The notes beneath the pieces are model-generated. The model was not told the origin of the DNA and ran no database searches. It saw only the letters and a program-made list of their open reading frames with translations. A DNA stretch of 64,000 bases from JADJOY01 sp046331705 [NCBI: bacterium] (lineage in GTDB: Bacteria > JADJOY01). Shown piece after piece: positions 46,104-56,234 of this stretch; position 1 is the first letter of the stretch, and each line of letters starts with the position of its first letter. Location: positions 1 through 64,000 of the forward strand of contig JAXLQJ010000009.1 in the NCBI GenBank assembly GCA_046331705.1, written 5' to 3'. The translations under genes were made by a program, and so were the position numbers.

Positions 46104-47069
46104 TCACGCCACGTCCTCGGCTCGACGCGGGTCGGGCGGCGCCAGCGCGGCCTCGAGGATGCCCACGATCGCGTCCCAATCGGATTCCGGATGAAGAATG
46201 CGCTCGTCGTCCGCGGGCCGGAACCAGGCGCGTTGCCGCCGCGTGAACTGCCGGGTGGCGAGCACGATCGCGGCGAGGGTCGCCTCCGCGCGCGCGCCGG
46301 ACGCGCCGCCGCCACTCGAGAGATGCTCCCAGACCTCGCGATAGCCGAGCGCGCTCAGCGCCTTCGCGGATGGCGGAATCCCCGCCTCGCGCAGCGCCGC
46401 GACCTCCTCCAGGAAGCCACCCCGCCACATCGCGCGAGCCCGCGCCTCGATGCGCGCGTCGAGCTCGGCGCGCCCCCGATCCACCAGCACCCGCACGACG
46501 CGCGACGCGATCGGCGTCGCGGTCCCGAAGCTGCTGAGCGGACGCCCCGTCTGACGGTGCACCTCGACCGCTCGCGCGACGCGCACGGCGTCGTTCGGGT
46601 GGAGCCGAGCAGCGGAGGGCGCGTCGACGGACGCGAGCTTCGCGTGCAACCACGGCGCACCGTGAGCGGCGAGCTCGGCGCGCACCGCCGCGCGCACCTC
46701 GGGATCCGGGCTCGGCAGCTCGGGTAGCCCGGTGGTGAGCGCGCGTACGTAGAAGCCGCTGCCGCCCACGATCAGTGCCACACGCCCGCGCGCTGCGATG
46801 TCGGCCAGGGCCCTCTCGGCGAGGCGACGAAAGGATCCCGCATCGAAGTCCTGCTCCGGATCGACGACGTCCACCAGGTGATGCGGCACCCGCGCGCGCT
46901 CGTCGTGCGTGGGCTTGGCGGTGCCGACGTCCATGCGCCGATAGACCTGTCGCGAGTCCGCCCCCAGGATCTCGCCGCCGAAGCGCTCGGCGAGCGCCAC
47001 CGCCAGCGTGGTCTTGCCGACCGCGGTCGGTCCGCACACGACGATCACCAGCGGCCGCGGAGCCGTCAT
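46104..47069 (-). CDS. miaA: tRNA dimethylallyltransferase
   Basis: A 321-residue enzyme that adds a dimethylallyl group to A37 of tRNAs reading codons starting with U. The P-loop is CGPTAVGKTTLA; the family signatures ADSRQVYRRMDVGTAKP and PHHLVDVVDPEQDFDAGSF follow, and VGGSGFYVRALTTGLP is the substrate loop. ATG 47069 overlaps the mutL stop (ATGA), reproducing the common mutL-miaA arrangement. Confidence 0.95.
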   Translation of the reverse strand: MTAPRPLVIVVCGPTAVGKTTLAVALAERFGGEILGADSRQVYRRMDVGTAKPTHDERARVPHHLVDVVDPEQDFDAGSFRRLAERALADIAARGRVALIVGGSGFYVRALTTGLPELPSPDPEVRAAVRAELAAHGAPWLHAKLASVDAPSAARLHPNDAVRVARAVEVHRQTGRPLSSFGTATPIASRVVRVLVDRGRAELDARIEARARAMWRGGFLEEVAALREAGIPPSAKALSALGYREVWEHLSSGGGASGARAEATLAAIVLATRQFTRRQRAWFRPADDERILHPESDWDAIVGILEAALAPPDPRRAEDVA

Positions 47070-48913
47070 CGCCGCCCCACCCGGCGCTCGATCTCCGCGA
47101 TCGGGAGCTCGAGGATGACGTTCCGCCCGTGCGGGCAGTTGCCGCGAAAATCGGTCTGGTCCAGGGCGCGCAACAGCTCGCGCATCTCGTCGAGCGAGAG
47201 CACCCGTCCAGCGCGCACCGAGCCGTGACACGCCATGCGGCCGAGCACCTCCTCGAGCGCGGCCGACGAGGCAGCGCCGGCGGGCGCGGCGAGCCCTTCG
47301 TCGGCGTCGAGCAGCTCGCTCACGAGGCGTGCCAGCTCGCCGTGCTGCACCAGCAACGCCGGGATGTGCTTGACCAGCACCGCGCCACCGCCGAACGGCT
47401 CGAGCCCGAATCCCAACCGCTCGAGCAACGGCGCACGCTCCGCCGCCAGCTGCGCCCGCACCGGCCCCACCTCGAGCGACTCCGGGATGAGCAGCTCCTG
47501 CACCGCCACGGTTCCGCCCAGGCATTGCGCGCGCAATCGCTCGAAGGTGACGCGCTCGTGGGCCGCGTGCTGATCGATGAGCACGAGCCCACCCCCACCT
47601 TCGCAGACCAGATACGTGCGGTGGAGCTGGCCGATCGGGCGCAAGGAGCCGAAGAAGCCCTCGCCGAGCGAACGCCCGGGCTCGGAGGGGGCCGAGGGCG
47701 AGCGGTCCTCGGGAGCACTCGTCGGGGCGGGAGTCGCGGGTTCCGGCCGTTCGCGCAAGGTCCAACCGGGAAGATCTCGACCCACGAACGCCGCGAACCC
47801 CTCGCGTTCGGCGGCGGGGGCCGGCGCCGCAGGCAGCGGCGCGAATGGAACCGACACCAAGGGCGCTTCGGCGGCCTCGCGATCCCCGAGCTCGCCGCGC
47901 TCGCGATTGGCGCCGATCCAGGGCGCCATCTTGAGCCCATCGCGCACCGCGTGGTGGACGAGACGGTGGATCGCGGCGGCGTCGCGGAAACGGACCTCGG
48001 TCTTCGCGGGATGCACGTTGACGTCGACGGCGTCGAGGGGGATCTCGAGACGCAGCACCACGATCGGGTAGCGCCCGGCGGGATTGAGCGAGCCATATCC
48101 GCTCAGCACCGCGTGGATGAGCCCGCGGTCGCGGATCACGCGTCCGTTGACGTCCACGTAGTGGGCGCTCGCCGTGGGCCGGGTCACGCCGGGCTTGGCG
48201 ATCAGGCCGTGCAGCGCGGCGTCGCCCTCCATCCCGTCGACCTGATGCATGGACACCGCGACGTCGCGACCCAGCACCGCGAGCACCCGATCGGTGAGCG
48301 TGGACGCGGCGGGAGCCTCGAGCAGTGTGCGGCTCTCGTGGACGAGCGTGAAGGTGACGGCGGGCCGCGCCAGCGCCAGTCGCTGCATCCAGTCCGCGAC
48401 GTGACGCAGCTCCGTCCCATCGGCCTTGAGGAAGGCGCGGCGCGCCGGGGTGTTGAAGAAGAGATCCGAGACCACCACGCGCGTTCCCGGCGGCGCGCCC
48501 GCCTCGCCGCGCGCCTGCAGCCGCCCGCCCTCGACGCGGATCCGGTGGCCGGCGAGATCGTCCGCGCGCCGGCTCACGATCTCGAGACGCGACACGGCCG
48601 CGATCGAGGGCAGTGCTTCGCCGCGGAACCCGAGGGTCGCGATGGCGTCGAGGTCCTCCGCCCCGGCGAGCTTGCTGGTCGCATGACGGGTGAGCGCGAG
48701 CGCCAGCTCGTCGCCGCTCATGCCGCTACCGTCGTCGGTGACCTGGATCCATTCCTTCCCGCCGCCGCTCAGCTCGACCGAGACCCGGCTGGCGCCGGCG
48801 TCGAGCGCGTTCTCGACCAGCTCCTTCACCACCGAGAACGGCCGCTCCACCACCTCGCCGGCGGCGATGCGATTGATCAGATCGTCGGGCAGAACCCGGA
48901 TGCGCGACGTCAC
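47066..48913 (-). CDS. mutL: DNA mismatch repair protein MutL (endonuclease type)
   Basis: A 615-residue GHKL ATPase. The N-terminal domain has INRIAAGEVVERP, ENALDAGA, DDGSGM and the RHATSK/GFRGEALPSIA motifs. A Pro/Ala-rich linker (about residues 350-410) leads to the dimerisation domain. There, DQHAAHERVTFE fits the DQHA(x)2E(x)4E endonuclease motif, and ACHGS and CPHGR complete the metal site, so this MutL should nick DNA itself and not rely on MutH. GTG 48913 overlaps the stop of the DUF2723 gene; the downstream overlap is with miaA. Confidence 0.95.
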   Translation of the reverse strand: MTSRIRVLPDDLINRIAAGEVVERPFSVVKELVENALDAGASRVSVELSGGGKEWIQVTDDGSGMSGDELALALTRHATSKLAGAEDLDAIATLGFRGEALPSIAAVSRLEIVSRRADDLAGHRIRVEGGRLQARGEAGAPPGTRVVVSDLFFNTPARRAFLKADGTELRHVADWMQRLALARPAVTFTLVHESRTLLEAPAASTLTDRVLAVLGRDVAVSMHQVDGMEGDAALHGLIAKPGVTRPTASAHYVDVNGRVIRDRGLIHAVLSGYGSLNPAGRYPIVVLRLEIPLDAVDVNVHPAKTEVRFRDAAAIHRLVHHAVRDGLKMAPWIGANRERGELGDREAAEAPLVSVPFAPLPAAPAPAAEREGFAAFVGRDLPGWTLRERPEPATPAPTSAPEDRSPSAPSEPGRSLGEGFFGSLRPIGQLHRTYLVCEGGGGLVLIDQHAAHERVTFERLRAQCLGGTVAVQELLIPESLEVGPVRAQLAAERAPLLERLGFGLEPFGGGAVLVKHIPALLVQHGELARLVSELLDADEGLAAPAGAASSAALEEVLGRMACHGSVRAGRVLSLDEMRELLRALDQTDFRGNCPHGRNVILELPIAEIERRVGRR

Positions 48914-50949
48914 GAAGCGCCGCCCCGAGCGCGCGCTTCGCGCTCGCGCGGGCAGCTCTCGAGCAGCTCCTCGAGGCCCGCGACCCACGAGATCCCCGCC
49001 TTCCACGGGCCGAGAACGGACTCGCTGCGTCGCCACCACTCCGCCGCGTCCTCGCAGGCGAGCATGGCGGCCTGCCAGCCGGCGTAGCGCGCGACCGGCA
49101 GGATCGCCTCCTCGAAATCGTCCACCTCGCGCAACCAGAAGCGACGCGAGCCGCCCACCTGGAAGCTCGTGAGCCAATCCGCGAGCACGAGCGGGGCATC
49201 CGCCGTGGGCGCGAGCCGATCGTCGCCACCCTCGGCAGCAGCGTAGGCGAACAGCAACCCGGCGGGACGGACCCGGAAGAAGAGATCGTCCGCCTCCGAC
49301 TGCCACGCGATCGGGCGCCCGCGGCGATGGTTGAGGTCGAGGAACGCACGCATGTGCACGACCCGATCGGCCCGGGTCTCGAGCGCGCCGGTCTGTGGCA
49401 CCGCCACGTCCGGAACGCGTCCCGGATCGAGGCGCATGCGCTGGGTCTCGTACACCTCGTTCCGGAACACCACGTCGACGTCGGTTCGATAGCCCTCGAC
49501 CTCGCGCAGATAGCCGAAGAGCGGCCACAGGTGCGCGGCGAGGAGAATCGTGTCGGGCGCCAGCGGACGCACCATCGCACGGGTGAGGTCGTCGGACCGG
49601 ACGTCCTCGGCGTATCGCTGGAACGCGTCGCCGACGCTCGCCACGCGAGCGGCGGCGGGCGCGAGCGCCACGACCGCCACGCCGAGTCGCGCCAGCGCCG
49701 CTCGCGAGCCGGCGCGGGACGCCGCGAGCGCGCCCACCGGCAGGCACGCGAGGGCTGCCGCCAGCAGATAGATCGGGTTGTATCCCGTCGGATTCGCCCA
49801 TTTCCCCACGGGGATCGCGAACGCCAGGTGCGCGGCGATCAAGAGCGTCACCACCCAGCCCGCCGCGGGCGCCCGCAGCGCGAGCAGGGCCAGCCCGGCC
49901 ATCGCCAGCGCCTCGCCGAACCACCCGAGTTGCTCGAGCAGGTAGCCGTGCAGCAAGCCGCACCACACGGCCGCGCCGGCCAGGCGAGCGCCGATCCCCC
50001 GCACCATCGCGCCGATTCCACTCGACGCCGCGGACGACGCGCCGGCAGGAACGCCGGTTGCGCTTGCGCCCACCGGCGCGGGAGCGGACTCGGCGCTCTG
50101 CTCGTCGTGGTGCTCCCAGTCCTTCTCGTCCGTCAGGTGATAGCGAAGGCGATCCAAGGTCACCGCGTCACCCCAGTTGATCGAGGGGCGAGCGGCTGCG
50201 CGCACGGGCACGTACGCGAACACCGCGCCGCCCAGCAGCACCAGGCTCGCGAGCACGCCCGCGGCGCGGGGAGTGATCGCGCCACGCTCGCGAACCAGCC
50301 ACCACGCGAGCAGCGCGACGAGGTCGAACGCGAACGACACGTGCACTCCGGTGCCGAGCGCCGTGAGCAGCACCAGCGCCGCGAGCGGCCGGAGGTCGTG
50401 GCGTGCCCCGGGAGCGACCGCGGTGCGCAACCACGCCAGCGCGAGCACCCCGGTGAGCAGCGCCTGCAGCGCGTAGACCTCGGCGGTGGCCGCGTGCTCG
50501 CGATAAACGGGTGAGCCCACCAGCGCGAGCGGTGCCAGGGAGGCGACCAGACAACCCGTCCTCAGCGGCAATCGCGGGCAGGCCATCGCGAGCAACGCGA
50601 TCGCGAGGCGATAGGCGACCGCGAGCCCCACCGCCGCCGCCAAGCACGAGAGCAGGTTGACCCGCCAGGCAATCGCTCCCACCGGCAGCAGCGCGGCGAG
50701 CCTGCCGAGCATCGCCGGCACGGGAGATCCGGGCGGGTGCGGGACCCCCAGGCTCGCGGCTGCCCACTGGAACTCGTCCACGTCTCGCCACGCCCCCGAG
50801 GGCGCGACACCGAGCACCAGCACCGCGAAACCAGCGACGAGCACCGCGCACGCGGCCAGCGAGACCACGAGCGACGCCTCTGACGTGACGAGGGTCGGGC
50901 CCGCCGGCGAATCCGGCTGGCCGGCACTGTCGCGCTGGTATTCGCCCAC
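48910..50949 (-). CDS. DUF2723-type GT-C membrane protein
   Basis: A 679-residue protein with about eleven hydrophobic helices and a soluble C-terminal part of about 200 residues. The first loop DVDEFQWAAASLGVPHPPGS is the signature of DUF2723/PMT-like membrane proteins, with the Asp-Glu pair at the GT-C donor site. Such proteins are thought to transfer sugars from lipid carriers on the outer face of the membrane. GTG 50949 is supported by GGGAGG about nine bases upstream and gives a short leader before the first helix; the frame extends further. Its stop overlaps mutL by 4 nt, a surprising partner for a repair gene. Confidence 0.8.
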   Translation of the reverse strand: MGEYQRDSAGQPDSPAGPTLVTSEASLVVSLAACAVLVAGFAVLVLGVAPSGAWRDVDEFQWAAASLGVPHPPGSPVPAMLGRLAALLPVGAIAWRVNLLSCLAAAVGLAVAYRLAIALLAMACPRLPLRTGCLVASLAPLALVGSPVYREHAATAEVYALQALLTGVLALAWLRTAVAPGARHDLRPLAALVLLTALGTGVHVSFAFDLVALLAWWLVRERGAITPRAAGVLASLVLLGGAVFAYVPVRAAARPSINWGDAVTLDRLRYHLTDEKDWEHHDEQSAESAPAPVGASATGVPAGASSAASSGIGAMVRGIGARLAGAAVWCGLLHGYLLEQLGWFGEALAMAGLALLALRAPAAGWVVTLLIAAHLAFAIPVGKWANPTGYNPIYLLAAALACLPVGALAASRAGSRAALARLGVAVVALAPAAARVASVGDAFQRYAEDVRSDDLTRAMVRPLAPDTILLAAHLWPLFGYLREVEGYRTDVDVVFRNEVYETQRMRLDPGRVPDVAVPQTGALETRADRVVHMRAFLDLNHRRGRPIAWQSEADDLFFRVRPAGLLFAYAAAEGGDDRLAPTADAPLVLADWLTSFQVGGSRRFWLREVDDFEEAILPVARYAGWQAAMLACEDAAEWWRRSESVLGPWKAGISWVAGLEELLESCPREREARARGGAS

Positions 50950-51096
50950 CGCCCCAAGCCTCCCGACGTCGGTGGCGCTCGACCGCGGTCTGCGCCGCCA
51001 CGAACGAACCGTCCGCGCACGGTCGGACCGCCTTATAGCAGACGCTCGCGCGACGAATCCGCCGGATGTGCCGCGAGTCGAGCCGCCGAAAACGAA

Positions 51097-51125
51097 GCGG
51101 CCCCCCCACACCGTGGGAGGGCCGC
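51097..51125 (-). terminator. Rho-independent terminator of the OmpA-like gene
   Basis: Thirteen-base arms (51097-51109 and 51113-51125) pair around a 3-nt loop, with one G-U wobble in the leftward transcript that would be a C-A mismatch in the other direction. A T-rich run (TTCGTTTT) follows on the minus strand. It begins 25 bases past the stop at 51150. Confidence 0.8.
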
Positions 51126-51149
51126 GAGCAACCGATGGTTCGAGTCAGA

Positions 51150-52592
51150 TCACGGATGCGGAGCCGGGATGGGCGCGGTCACGCCAGGCAGACCACGCGA
51201 AGGCTCGCCACCTTCCGGCGTGATCACGACCTCGACGCGCCGATTCACGCTCCACGCCCACTCGCCCTTGGCCGGGATCAGCGGCGACTTCTCGCCGTAG
51301 CTCTTGGTGCTGAGCACCGAGGCCGGCACGCCGAACTTGATGAGCGCCGCCTTGACGGTGTCCGCGCGACGCGTGCCGAGCTTGTCGTTGTAGGCGTCCG
51401 AGCCACGCTCGTCGCAGTGACCGTCGATCTCCACCGACTTCACCTTCTTGCCCTTGATGTACTGGGCGAGCAGGTAGACCTTGCCGGTGCCGAGCGGGGT
51501 CAGGCTGTGCTTGTCGAACGCGAAGTTGACGTCGGGCAGGATGAAGCGCTCCTTCTCGACCACACGCTCGACGATCTTCTCGACCGGCGCCGCAGCCGCA
51601 GCGGCCTCGACCACCGGCCGAGCCACCGGGCCGGCGTAGCTCAAGGCCACGATGCCGCGGTAATCGTCGACCGCCTTGCTGATACCGAAGTCGACGCCGC
51701 CGGCGATACCGATGCCGTTGCCGACGCCGTAGCGCGCACCCGCGAACACCGACAGCGGATCGTCGTCGGCGTTCGAGAGATCGTTGGTCTCGCCGTGCAC
51801 CACGCCTTCGAGGGCGAACTTCTCGCCCGGCAGGTAGTAGTTACCGTAGATCGGGAGCTCGATGCCGCCATGGTACGAGAGCGTCGAGTCCACCTTCTCC
51901 GCGGGGCCCGCGCCGGTCTGGCTGCCGAGGACGAAGTTCCCAGCGAGGCCGGCGGTGAGCAGGATCGGTCCCTGGAACACGTACTCGCCCTTGCGACCGA
52001 GATCGATCGGCAGGTCGACCAGACCGCCCACCGAGATCACGTCCCGCTCGAGCCCCTCGCCGCCGATCAGCGAATCGATGTTGTCGCGGTAATCCACGCG
52101 ACCGGTCGCGCCGAACCGGTAGGTGACGAGCGCGGCCACGTTGATGGGCGCGATCTTGTCACCGTCGCCCAGCAGCTTGCCGTCCTTCAGGATGGCAACC
52201 TTGGCGCTGGCGGCGACGTCGCCGATGCCCTTGTGCTCGCCGTTCGGATCGCCGAGCTGCTCGCGGTTGGCGTTCCACACGAACGGCAGCCGGGCGCTCA
52301 CTTCGAGCCAGTCGAGCAAGCCCACCGCCGCCACCACCCGCAGCTCGTTGACGTGCGAGATCGTGTCGCGGAGGTTGGCGTCCTGGATTCGCATGTCGGC
52401 GATCGCGCCGAGCGAGAACTTGAATTGATCCAGGGTGCTCGCCGTCGGCACCAGGATCAGCCCGCTGGGACCGGCAAAGCTCGGGTGCGGCTGGATCGCA
52501 TCTTCTTCGGCGTGCGCGGGGCGGAAGGCCGAGGCCGTGAGCGCCAACGCGAGGCCGAGCACCACGGAATGGCTACGCCAGAACCGTTTCAT
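51150..52592 (-). CDS. OmpA-family outer-membrane protein
   Basis: A 480-residue protein. A signal peptide (to AFRPAHA, about residue 28) precedes an N-terminal beta-barrel region of some 300 residues with alternating strands. A Val/Glu linker (PVEKIVERVVEKERF) leads to a C-terminal OmpA peptidoglycan-binding domain: VNFAFDKHSLTPLG, SVEIDGHCDERGSDAYN and NRRVEVVI. It should tie the outer membrane to the cell wall. ATG 52592 is supported by GAAGGAG eight bases upstream and by the signal peptide. It has its own sigma70-type promoter and a terminator, so it is a single-gene unit, probably strongly expressed. Confidence 0.9.
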   Translation of the reverse strand: MKRFWRSHSVVLGLALALTASAFRPAHAEEDAIQPHPSFAGPSGLILVPTASTLDQFKFSLGAIADMRIQDANLRDTISHVNELRVVAAVGLLDWLEVSARLPFVWNANREQLGDPNGEHKGIGDVAASAKVAILKDGKLLGDGDKIAPINVAALVTYRFGATGRVDYRDNIDSLIGGEGLERDVISVGGLVDLPIDLGRKGEYVFQGPILLTAGLAGNFVLGSQTGAGPAEKVDSTLSYHGGIELPIYGNYYLPGEKFALEGVVHGETNDLSNADDDPLSVFAGARYGVGNGIGIAGGVDFGISKAVDDYRGIVALSYAGPVARPVVEAAAAAAPVEKIVERVVEKERFILPDVNFAFDKHSLTPLGTGKVYLLAQYIKGKKVKSVEIDGHCDERGSDAYNDKLGTRRADTVKAALIKFGVPASVLSTKSYGEKSPLIPAKGEWAWSVNRRVEVVITPEGGEPSRGLPGVTAPIPAPHP

Positions 52593-52655
52593 CGTGATCA
52601 CTCCTTCAACGTGTGGGTGGAGATCACCCGTTCGTTCGCAGTCAAACACAGGTTG

Positions 52656-52684
52656 AATCTATGCCGGTGTTTCCGGGATGTCAA
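52656..52684 (-). promoter_or_regulatory. Sigma70-type promoter of the OmpA-like gene
   Basis: On the minus strand a perfect -35 box TTGACA (52684-52679) and a -10 box TAGATT (52661-52656) are separated by 17 bp. An AT-rich GGATTTTTAG just upstream of the -35 box may act as an UP element. Transcription should start near 52649, leaving an untranslated leader of about 55 bases. Confidence 0.75.
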
Positions 52685-52850
52685 CTAAAAATCCTGAGCG
52701 TGCGGGTAGTTCGGGTCGCGCAGTCCTGGATTTGCGCAGCGCGTCATAGCACCCTCGGGCGGCGTTGTCACCTCGCCGCCCCAACGCCGTTGCATTTCGC
52801 CGGCGGCGGCCCGCGTCCGGGCCCCGACCGGCCCTCGGGCGGCGCCGCCC

Positions 52851-53920
52851 TCACTCCGTCTCGAGCGCCTGGGCGACCCACCCCAGCAGGTCGAACTCGT
52901 CATCGAGCACCACCCCGACCTCGAGCGCCGCGAGCGTCGGGACGTCGAGGACGCCGGACAGCTTCACCAAGTCCTTCGCCGTGGTCACGATCCGGCGCGC
53001 ATCCCGTGCCCGCGCCACCGCCGCGATCCGCGCCGCATCGGCGTGCGTGTACGCGTGGTGGTCGGGAAAGGTCAGGCTCTCGAGAACGCGAGCGCCGAGG
53101 CGCTCCACCGCCGCGACGAACGCGCCCGGATTCCCGATGCCGGCCACCGTCACGGCCGTCTCACCGCGCAAGCTCGCGAGCGGCGATTCGCGTCCAGCCG
53201 CATCACGCAGCGCGCGCGGCGCGAGCGCGAAGCGGCGCACCGGCACGCCCTCGGCCAGGTCGCGGATGCCATGGTGGATCAGCTCCTGCCAGGGATCACC
53301 CTCGGGTGCGCGCTTCACCAGCACCAGCGCCGCGCGCTTGAGCGCGCTCGGCGGCTCTCGCAGGAACGCGGCAACAGATGGCCGTTGCCGAATCCGCGCC
53401 CGCCGTCCACCACGACCAGGTCGAGGTCGCGGGCCAGGCGACGGTGCTGGAAGCCGTCGTCCAGGATGAGGAGGTGGCGGCCTCGCTCGACCGCGAAGCG
53501 CGCCGACGCCCGGATCGGCGCCCACGATGACCGAAGCACGGCACCGCGCGCGCCAGCATCACCGGCTCGTCGCTGCAACGGGCGGGGTCGGTTCTCCGCC
53601 ACCCGCGCCGGCTCGCCCGCATGCGATCTGCCGTAGCCGCGGCTCACGATCGCGACCGAACGACCGCGCCGGCCTGGACCGGCGGATGCGCGACCAGCGG
53701 CGTCTTCCCCGAGCCGCCCACCGCAGGTTGCCCACACAGATCGTTCGCGCGCCGACGCGGCAGGCCGGCTTCACGCCGCGGTCGTAGGCACGCGGTTGCG
53801 AACGCGCACCACCGTCTCGAAGACCAGCGAGCACGCCCACAGCGCCCCGTCCGCGACTCGCGAGCCGGTGGACCCGGCCTCCGACCAGAATGCGCGCTCG
53901 ATCCGGGCTCGCGTCAGCAT
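52851..53920 (-). pseudogene. lpxK: Tetraacyldisaccharide 4'-kinase, frameshifted in this sequence
   Basis: The kinase that phosphorylates the lipid A precursor at the 4' position. The N-terminus reads MLTRARIERAFWSEAGSTG from ATG 53920; then AYDRGVKPACRV, ICVGNL, VGGSGKTPLVAH (P-loop), SVAIVSRGYGRSHAG, SDEPVMLARAVP and LLILDDGFQHRRLARDLDL lie in changing frames, and the last 170 residues from about 53370 to the stop are in one clean frame. About seven frame changes fall between 53790 and 53370. The pieces are in the correct order and the total length (about 356 codons) is normal, so single-base errors in the sequence are likelier than real loss. It follows kdtA directly, as in the usual operon. 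Confidence 0.8.
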
Positions 53921-55227
53921 GATCCGCCGGCGTAGTCTCGCCGCCCTCGACGAGCGCGCGCAAGCAGTCCACGGTGTTGCGTCGCGCCCCGGTGGCGATC
54001 AGCGCTCGCCCTGCCCTTCCCATCGCCGCGCGGCGGGCCGGATCCGCCAAGCTCGACAGTTGCACCGCCTCGGCGGCGCTCGCGACCCGCAGCGCCGCGC
54101 CGGCAGCGGTGAGCGCGCTCGCGATCCTCGCAGCTTTCCGCGGGCCGAACAGAACGGCAAAGCTCGCGCCGCCGGCTCGAGCAGATTGTGGCCGCCGATC
54201 GGAGCCAGCGTGCCGCCCACGAAGGCGATGTCGCCGGCGCCGTAGACCTGGGCGAGCTGACCGATCGTGTCGAGGATGCGGACCGTCGGCGCGCTCGCGC
54301 CTCGCGGCCCGGCTGCGAGCGCCGCACGTAGTTTCGCGCCGCGCCTTCAGCAGCCGCGCCGGGACGTTCTCGAATCGTTCGGGTGGCGCGGCGCGAGCAC
54401 CAGCGCCGCGGGCTTGCCCGCGGCGAGGAGCCGGCTGATCGAGCGCCGCGAGCAGGATCTCGTCCTCGCCCTCGGGTGCTTCCGGCGACCACCACTTCGG
54501 CGAGCGCCCCGCGAGGCCGAGCCCCCGCGCGCAGCCGCCCGCGTGCGTCCTCGTCGAGGGTCTGGATCTCGAGATCGAACTTGAGATCATCAACACCTGG
54601 ATGCGCTCGGCGGGGAGCTCCCATCGCCGCGAGCCGATCCCGAAACTCCTCGGTCTGCACGCAGAGCCCGACTCGCCGCAGCGCCCCGGCGAGGAAGCCG
54701 AAGGTGGTGCGATACCGCCGCGCGCTGCGCTCCGAGACGCGCCTGTTCGCTATCGCCGTGGGCACGCACGCGCGCTCGAGCTCACGCAGCAAGCCCGGCC
54801 AGACCTCGCTCTCGGTGCTCACGAACAGCCGCGGGCGAATGGCGCGAATGGCACGGCGCGTGACGAATCCCAGATCGAGCGGCAGATATAGGACGTCGGT
54901 TCCCGCGGGCGCCTTGGCGCGGCGGTCTGGTTGGCGGTCACCGTGACCGTGCTCAGCACCACGCGATCGCCGGGCGTGCCGTCGGCACGCGGGGCGGCCA
55001 GCGCGCGCACCAGCGGCAGGATCGCGGTGACCTCGCCCACCGAGACGGCGCGGATCCAGATCGGTCGCGGCCTGCCGAAGAGATGCGCCCGAACCAGGGT
55101 GCGTAGCGGGCCCACCGCTCGCCCAGTCGGTTGCGCACCTCGGGTGTCGCGAACCAGCGGTAGATCCAGAGCGGGTGAGCGCCACCAGGCCGACGATCAG
55201 CGCGAGGTCGTAGAGCCGGTAGACCAG
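53914..55227 (-). pseudogene. kdtA: Kdo transferase (KdtA/WaaA), frameshifted in this sequence
   Basis: The enzyme that adds Kdo to lipid A. Recognisable pieces in order: LVYRLYDLALIVGLVALT (N-terminal anchor), VRNRLGERWARYAPWFG, IWIRAVSVGEVTAILPLVRA, STVTVTANQTA, YLPLDLGFVTRRAIRAIRP, STESEVWPGLLRELERA, NRRVSERSARRYRTTFGF, LKFDLEIQTLDEDARGR, EGEDEILLAALDQ, ERFENVPARLLKAR and GGTLAPIGGHNLLEPAA. They lie in three frames, with roughly ten changes. The start codon is unresolved; 55227 is the first residue of the anchor in its frame and is only approximate. The 3' end overlaps the lpxK start region. Order and spacing are normal for the family, which favours sequence error. Confidence 0.75.
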
Positions 55228-55254
55228 GCTCGAGCCCGTCGCCGGTCGCGGGTC

Positions 55255-55968
55255 GATGAGCGATCGCCGGCGCGATCGAGCCGCGCGCCTCGCGCGCTGG
55301 CGTTGTTGAGCCTGCGCGTCAACTCCTCGGTGAGCGCCTGGATCTGCTCCGCGTCGAGCCCCGGCGGCGCCGTGAGGTCCGGCTCGATCGCGTACACGAT
55401 GCGCGCGAACGGGGCCGGCAGCAGGAATCGATCCCAGCTCCCGAGCTTCGTCGCGGGACTCGCCACCCACGAAACGGGCGTCACGGGTACGCCCGCCGCC
55501 GACGCGAGGATCGCGGCGCCGGGCGCGGCCACCTCGCACGGGCCGCGTGGGCCGTCGGGCGTGATGGCGAGATTGCCGCCCTCGCCCAGGCGCCGGATCA
55601 TCTCCTGCACCGCGCCCTTGGCGCCGTGGCTCGACGAGCCGCGCACCGCGCCGATGCCGAAGTGGCGGATCGTGCGGGTGATGGTTGCCATCGCGATGCT
55701 CGGAGATGAGCACGTCCATGGGCTGGTCGGGCCACAGCATCTGCGGAAAGGCCAGCATGCGGCCGTGCCAGAAAGCGAGCACGAACGGGCCGCGGCGCCA
55801 CAGGCCCGGATAACGCTCGGCCTCCAGGATGCGCACCCGGCAGGTGAGCCACCAGCCGGACGAGAGCGCCGCGAGGGGAGGCCTGGCCCAGAGCGTGAGG
55901 CGCTGCAGCTGTCGCTTGCGGAACTGGCGCCAGCGGCTCTTGGGTCGCGCGGGCTTCGCGTCGCTCAA
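55255..55968 (-). pseudogene. DUF374 lysophospholipid-acyltransferase-like protein, frameshifted
   Basis: The start TTG at 55968 overlaps the msbA stop (TTGA). The N-terminal part runs MSDAKPARPKSRWRQF, then FVLAFWHGRMLAFPQ and DVLISEHRDG. A one-base shift at about 55693 leads into TITRTIRHFGIGAVRGSSS, EMIRRLGEGGNLAITPDGPR and GVPVTPVSWVASP. These are the DUF374 signatures (WHG, hrDG, RGSS, DGPRGP). The stop is not visible, probably because of another missing base, so the 3' end at 55255 is approximate. In deltaproteobacterial lpx operons a DUF374 protein sits at this place between msbA and kdtA; a role as an acyltransferase for lipid A or phospholipid is inferred. Confidence 0.75.
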
Positions 55969-56234
55969 GCCGGCGCCTCGCCGTGCGCGCCGGGCTCGCT
56001 GGTCGCCGTCGCGCGCGGAACTGCTCGCGATAGCGCGTGTACGCGCCGTCGCGCGGACAGTGCTCGTCGTGGGTGCCGTCCTCCACGATCCATCTCGGCC
56101 AGCACCAGGATGCGGTCGGCGTGCTCGATGGTCGAGAGACGATGGGCGATCACGAACGCGGTGCGGTCGCGCACGCTCGTTGAGCGCCTGGACTTCCTTC
56201 TCGGAAGCGCCGCCGAGGGCGCTGGTGGCCTCGC
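55965..56234 (-). pseudogene. msbA: 3' end of the MsbA nucleotide-binding domain, out of frame
   Basis: Continues the ATPase domain of the upstream reading frame after a frame break at about 56236. Pieces in order: SEATSALGGASEKEVQALNE (Walker B/D-loop region), RTAFVIAHRLSTIEHADRIL (H-loop), and EDGTHDEHCPRDGAYTRYRE, ending at the TGA 55967-55965 that overlaps the acyltransferase start. At least three or four frame changes occur in 270 bases. The Walker B Asp-Glu reads Ser-Glu and the D-loop Asp reads Gly here, which would kill ATPase activity if real. Confidence 0.75.
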
